NCBI GenBank assembly: GCA_002423705.1
Contig: DINW01000027.1
Location: 48,498 to 62,496 of the forward strand
DNA: 13,999 nt
Direction: 5' to 3'
Source of the DNA: Clostridium sp. UBA5530
GTDB taxonomy: Bacteria > Bacillota > Clostridia > Clostridiales > Clostridiaceae
Position 1 is the first letter of the stretch, and every line of letters starts with the position of its first letter. The notes under the pieces were generated by a model, which was not told the origin of the DNA, did not search any database, and worked only from the letters and a program-made list of their open reading frames with translations. Of the stretch, positions 13,111 through 13,999 are shown in pieces. The position numbers and the translations under genes are program-made.

Positions 13111-13144
13111 TTGTAGTTATTTTGTCCATAGGTAACCACAATTT

Positions 13145-13173
13145 ATTATATAAACTAAAAATTTAAAAGTCAA
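13145..13173 (-). promoter_or_regulatory. Sigma-A promoter of yceD-rpmF
   Basis: The minus strand has TTGACT (13173-13168), a 17-nt AT-rich spacer and a perfect TATAAT (13150-13145). It begins 15 bp past the ackA stop codon. Initiation near 13138 gives a leader of about 64 nt. No terminator is visible between ackA and this promoter. Confidence 0.85.
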
Positions 13174-13187
13174 GATTCTTTTATAAA

Positions 13188-13999
13188 TTATTTAGCTAAT
13201 GCCATTGTATCTCTTGCTATCATAAGCTCTTCATTGGTTGGAATTACATATACTTTTACTTTTCCATCAGCCTTATTTATTTCAGCAATTTTTCCTCTTA
13301 CATTATTTCTTTCAGAATCTATAGTTATTCCTAAGAATTCTAGTCCTTTACATATTTCTTCTCTAGATCCTTTTCCATTTTCTCCAAGGCCTGCTGTGAA
13401 TACTACACAGTCAACTCCTCCCATTATAGCAGCATAAGCTCCTATAAGTTCCTTTACTCTGTGATGGAATACATCTAGTGCAAGTTTTGCTCTTTCATTT
13501 CCTTCTTCTGCTGCTAGTTCTATATCTCTAAAATCAGAAGATATTCCAGACATACCTAATACTCCTGACTTTTTATTTAATAAATTATTAACTTCTTTTA
13601 CATCCATTCCCAAATCGTTAATTAAGTAAGTAACTATTGCTGGATCTATATTCCCACATCTTGTTCCCATTGCAACACCTTCAAGAGGAGTAAATCCCAT
13701 AGATGTTTCTATAGATTTTCCATCTTTAACAGCACATAAACTTGCACCATTTCCAAGATGACAAGTTATAATTTTTAAATTTTTTAAATCTTTTCCCATA
13801 GTTTCAGCAGCAACTTGTGAAACATATTTGTGGGAAGTTCCATGGAATCCATACTTTCTTATGGCATGATCTTTATATAACTCATATGGTAGTGGATATA
13901 TGTATGCTTCTTCAGGCATAGTTTGATGGAATGCTGTATCAAATACTGCTACCATTGGAGTATTTGGCATTAATTCTTTACATGCATTTATACCAATTA
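13188..13999 (-). CDS. ackA: Acetate kinase, partial (5' end off the window)
   Basis: Acetate kinase converts acetyl-phosphate and ADP to acetate and ATP, the energy-yielding step of acid fermentation, and can run backwards. About 269 residues are visible and the family is usually about 397-400, so the N-terminal third lies beyond base 13999. Frame and similarity continue to the edge (ACKELMPNTPMVAVFDTAFH), so the methionine at 13970 is internal. Visible motifs are YGFHGTSHKYV with its catalytic-site histidine, TCHLGNGAS, SSDFRDIE, VFTAGLGENG, and TNEELMIARDT near the end with the conserved glutamate. The partner pta, usually adjacent and upstream, is not in the window. The next gene, yceD, has its own promoter. 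Confidence 0.97.
   Translation of the reverse strand, partial: IGINACKELMPNTPMVAVFDTAFHQTMPEEAYIYPLPYELYKDHAIRKYGFHGTSHKYVSQVAAETMGKDLKNLKIITCHLGNGASLCAVKDGKSIETSMGFTPLEGVAMGTRCGNIDPAIVTYLINDLGMDVKEVNNLLNKKSGVLGMSGISSDFRDIELAAEEGNERAKLALDVFHHRVKELIGAYAAIMGGVDCVVFTAGLGENGKGSREEICKGLEFLGITIDSERNNVRGKIAEINKADGKVKVYVIPTNEELMIARDTMALAK

Noticed and set aside
13104..13130. Eight-codon open frame (ATG GAC ... GAG TGA) ending in the yceD binding site
   Set aside because: There is no Shine-Dalgarno before its ATG, and a frame this short is expected by chance.
1..13999. Mobile elements, CRISPR arrays, tRNA or rRNA genes, toxin-antitoxin or defence genes
   Set aside because: None seen. Genes are conserved housekeeping and sporulation functions with uniform base composition, and every gap is under 230 bp and accounted for above.

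Overview
The window is an AT-rich piece of a low-GC Gram-positive, spore-forming anaerobe, most likely Clostridium sensu stricto. The evidence is the core gene order, the strong AGGAGGTG-type ribosome binding sites, canonical sigma-A promoters in AT-rich spacers, a spoVS sporulation gene, and an acetate kinase gene next to the yceD-rpmF-plsX cluster. The species cannot be fixed from this sequence. All genes lie on the minus strand, so transcription runs from high to low coordinates. Every open frame on the plus strand looks like a shadow of a minus-strand gene.

Layout in transcription order, right to left: ackA (5' end off the window), yceD/DUF177, rpmF, plsX, acpP, rnc, an Elp3-like radical SAM gene, spoVS, a 31-codon membrane-peptide gene, smc, ftsY, ylxM, ffh, rpsP, khpA, rimM, trmD, rplS (3' end off the window). 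Clear sigma-A promoters (hexamers 17 nt apart) precede yceD, acpP, the small-peptide/smc/ftsY unit, ylxM and rplS. A sigma-H-like promoter precedes spoVS. Hairpin terminators follow rpmF, acpP, spoVS and khpA. Several sit between genes likely to be co-transcribed and may act as attenuators.

Functionally the window combines acetate metabolism (AckA), phospholipid and fatty-acid initiation (PlsX, AcpP), ribosome parts and maturation (L32, S16, L19, RimM, TrmD, the 23S-linked YceD), RNA processing and binding (RNase III, KhpA), chromosome organisation (SMC), and co-translational membrane targeting (Ffh, FtsY, YlxM). This is the conserved plsX-acpP-rnc-smc-ftsY-ylxM-ffh-rpsP-rimM-trmD-rplS neighbourhood of Firmicutes. 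Compared with the Bacillus subtilis order as I recall it, fabD and fabG are missing between plsX and acpP, ylqD is missing between khpA and rimM, and a radical SAM gene, spoVS and a small membrane peptide are inserted between rnc and smc.

I see no mobile element, CRISPR array, defence island or wholly new multi-gene system. The interesting signals are regulatory and structural. They are a roughly 20-bp hairpin directly upstream of the RNase III gene (possible self-cleavage autoregulation), two genes (khpA, yceD) whose strong Shine-Dalgarno is separated from the start codon by a hairpin that would restore near-normal spacing, a structured leader before smc, an unlisted 31-residue membrane peptide, an L19-leader-like element, and an inverted repeat over the acpP promoter.
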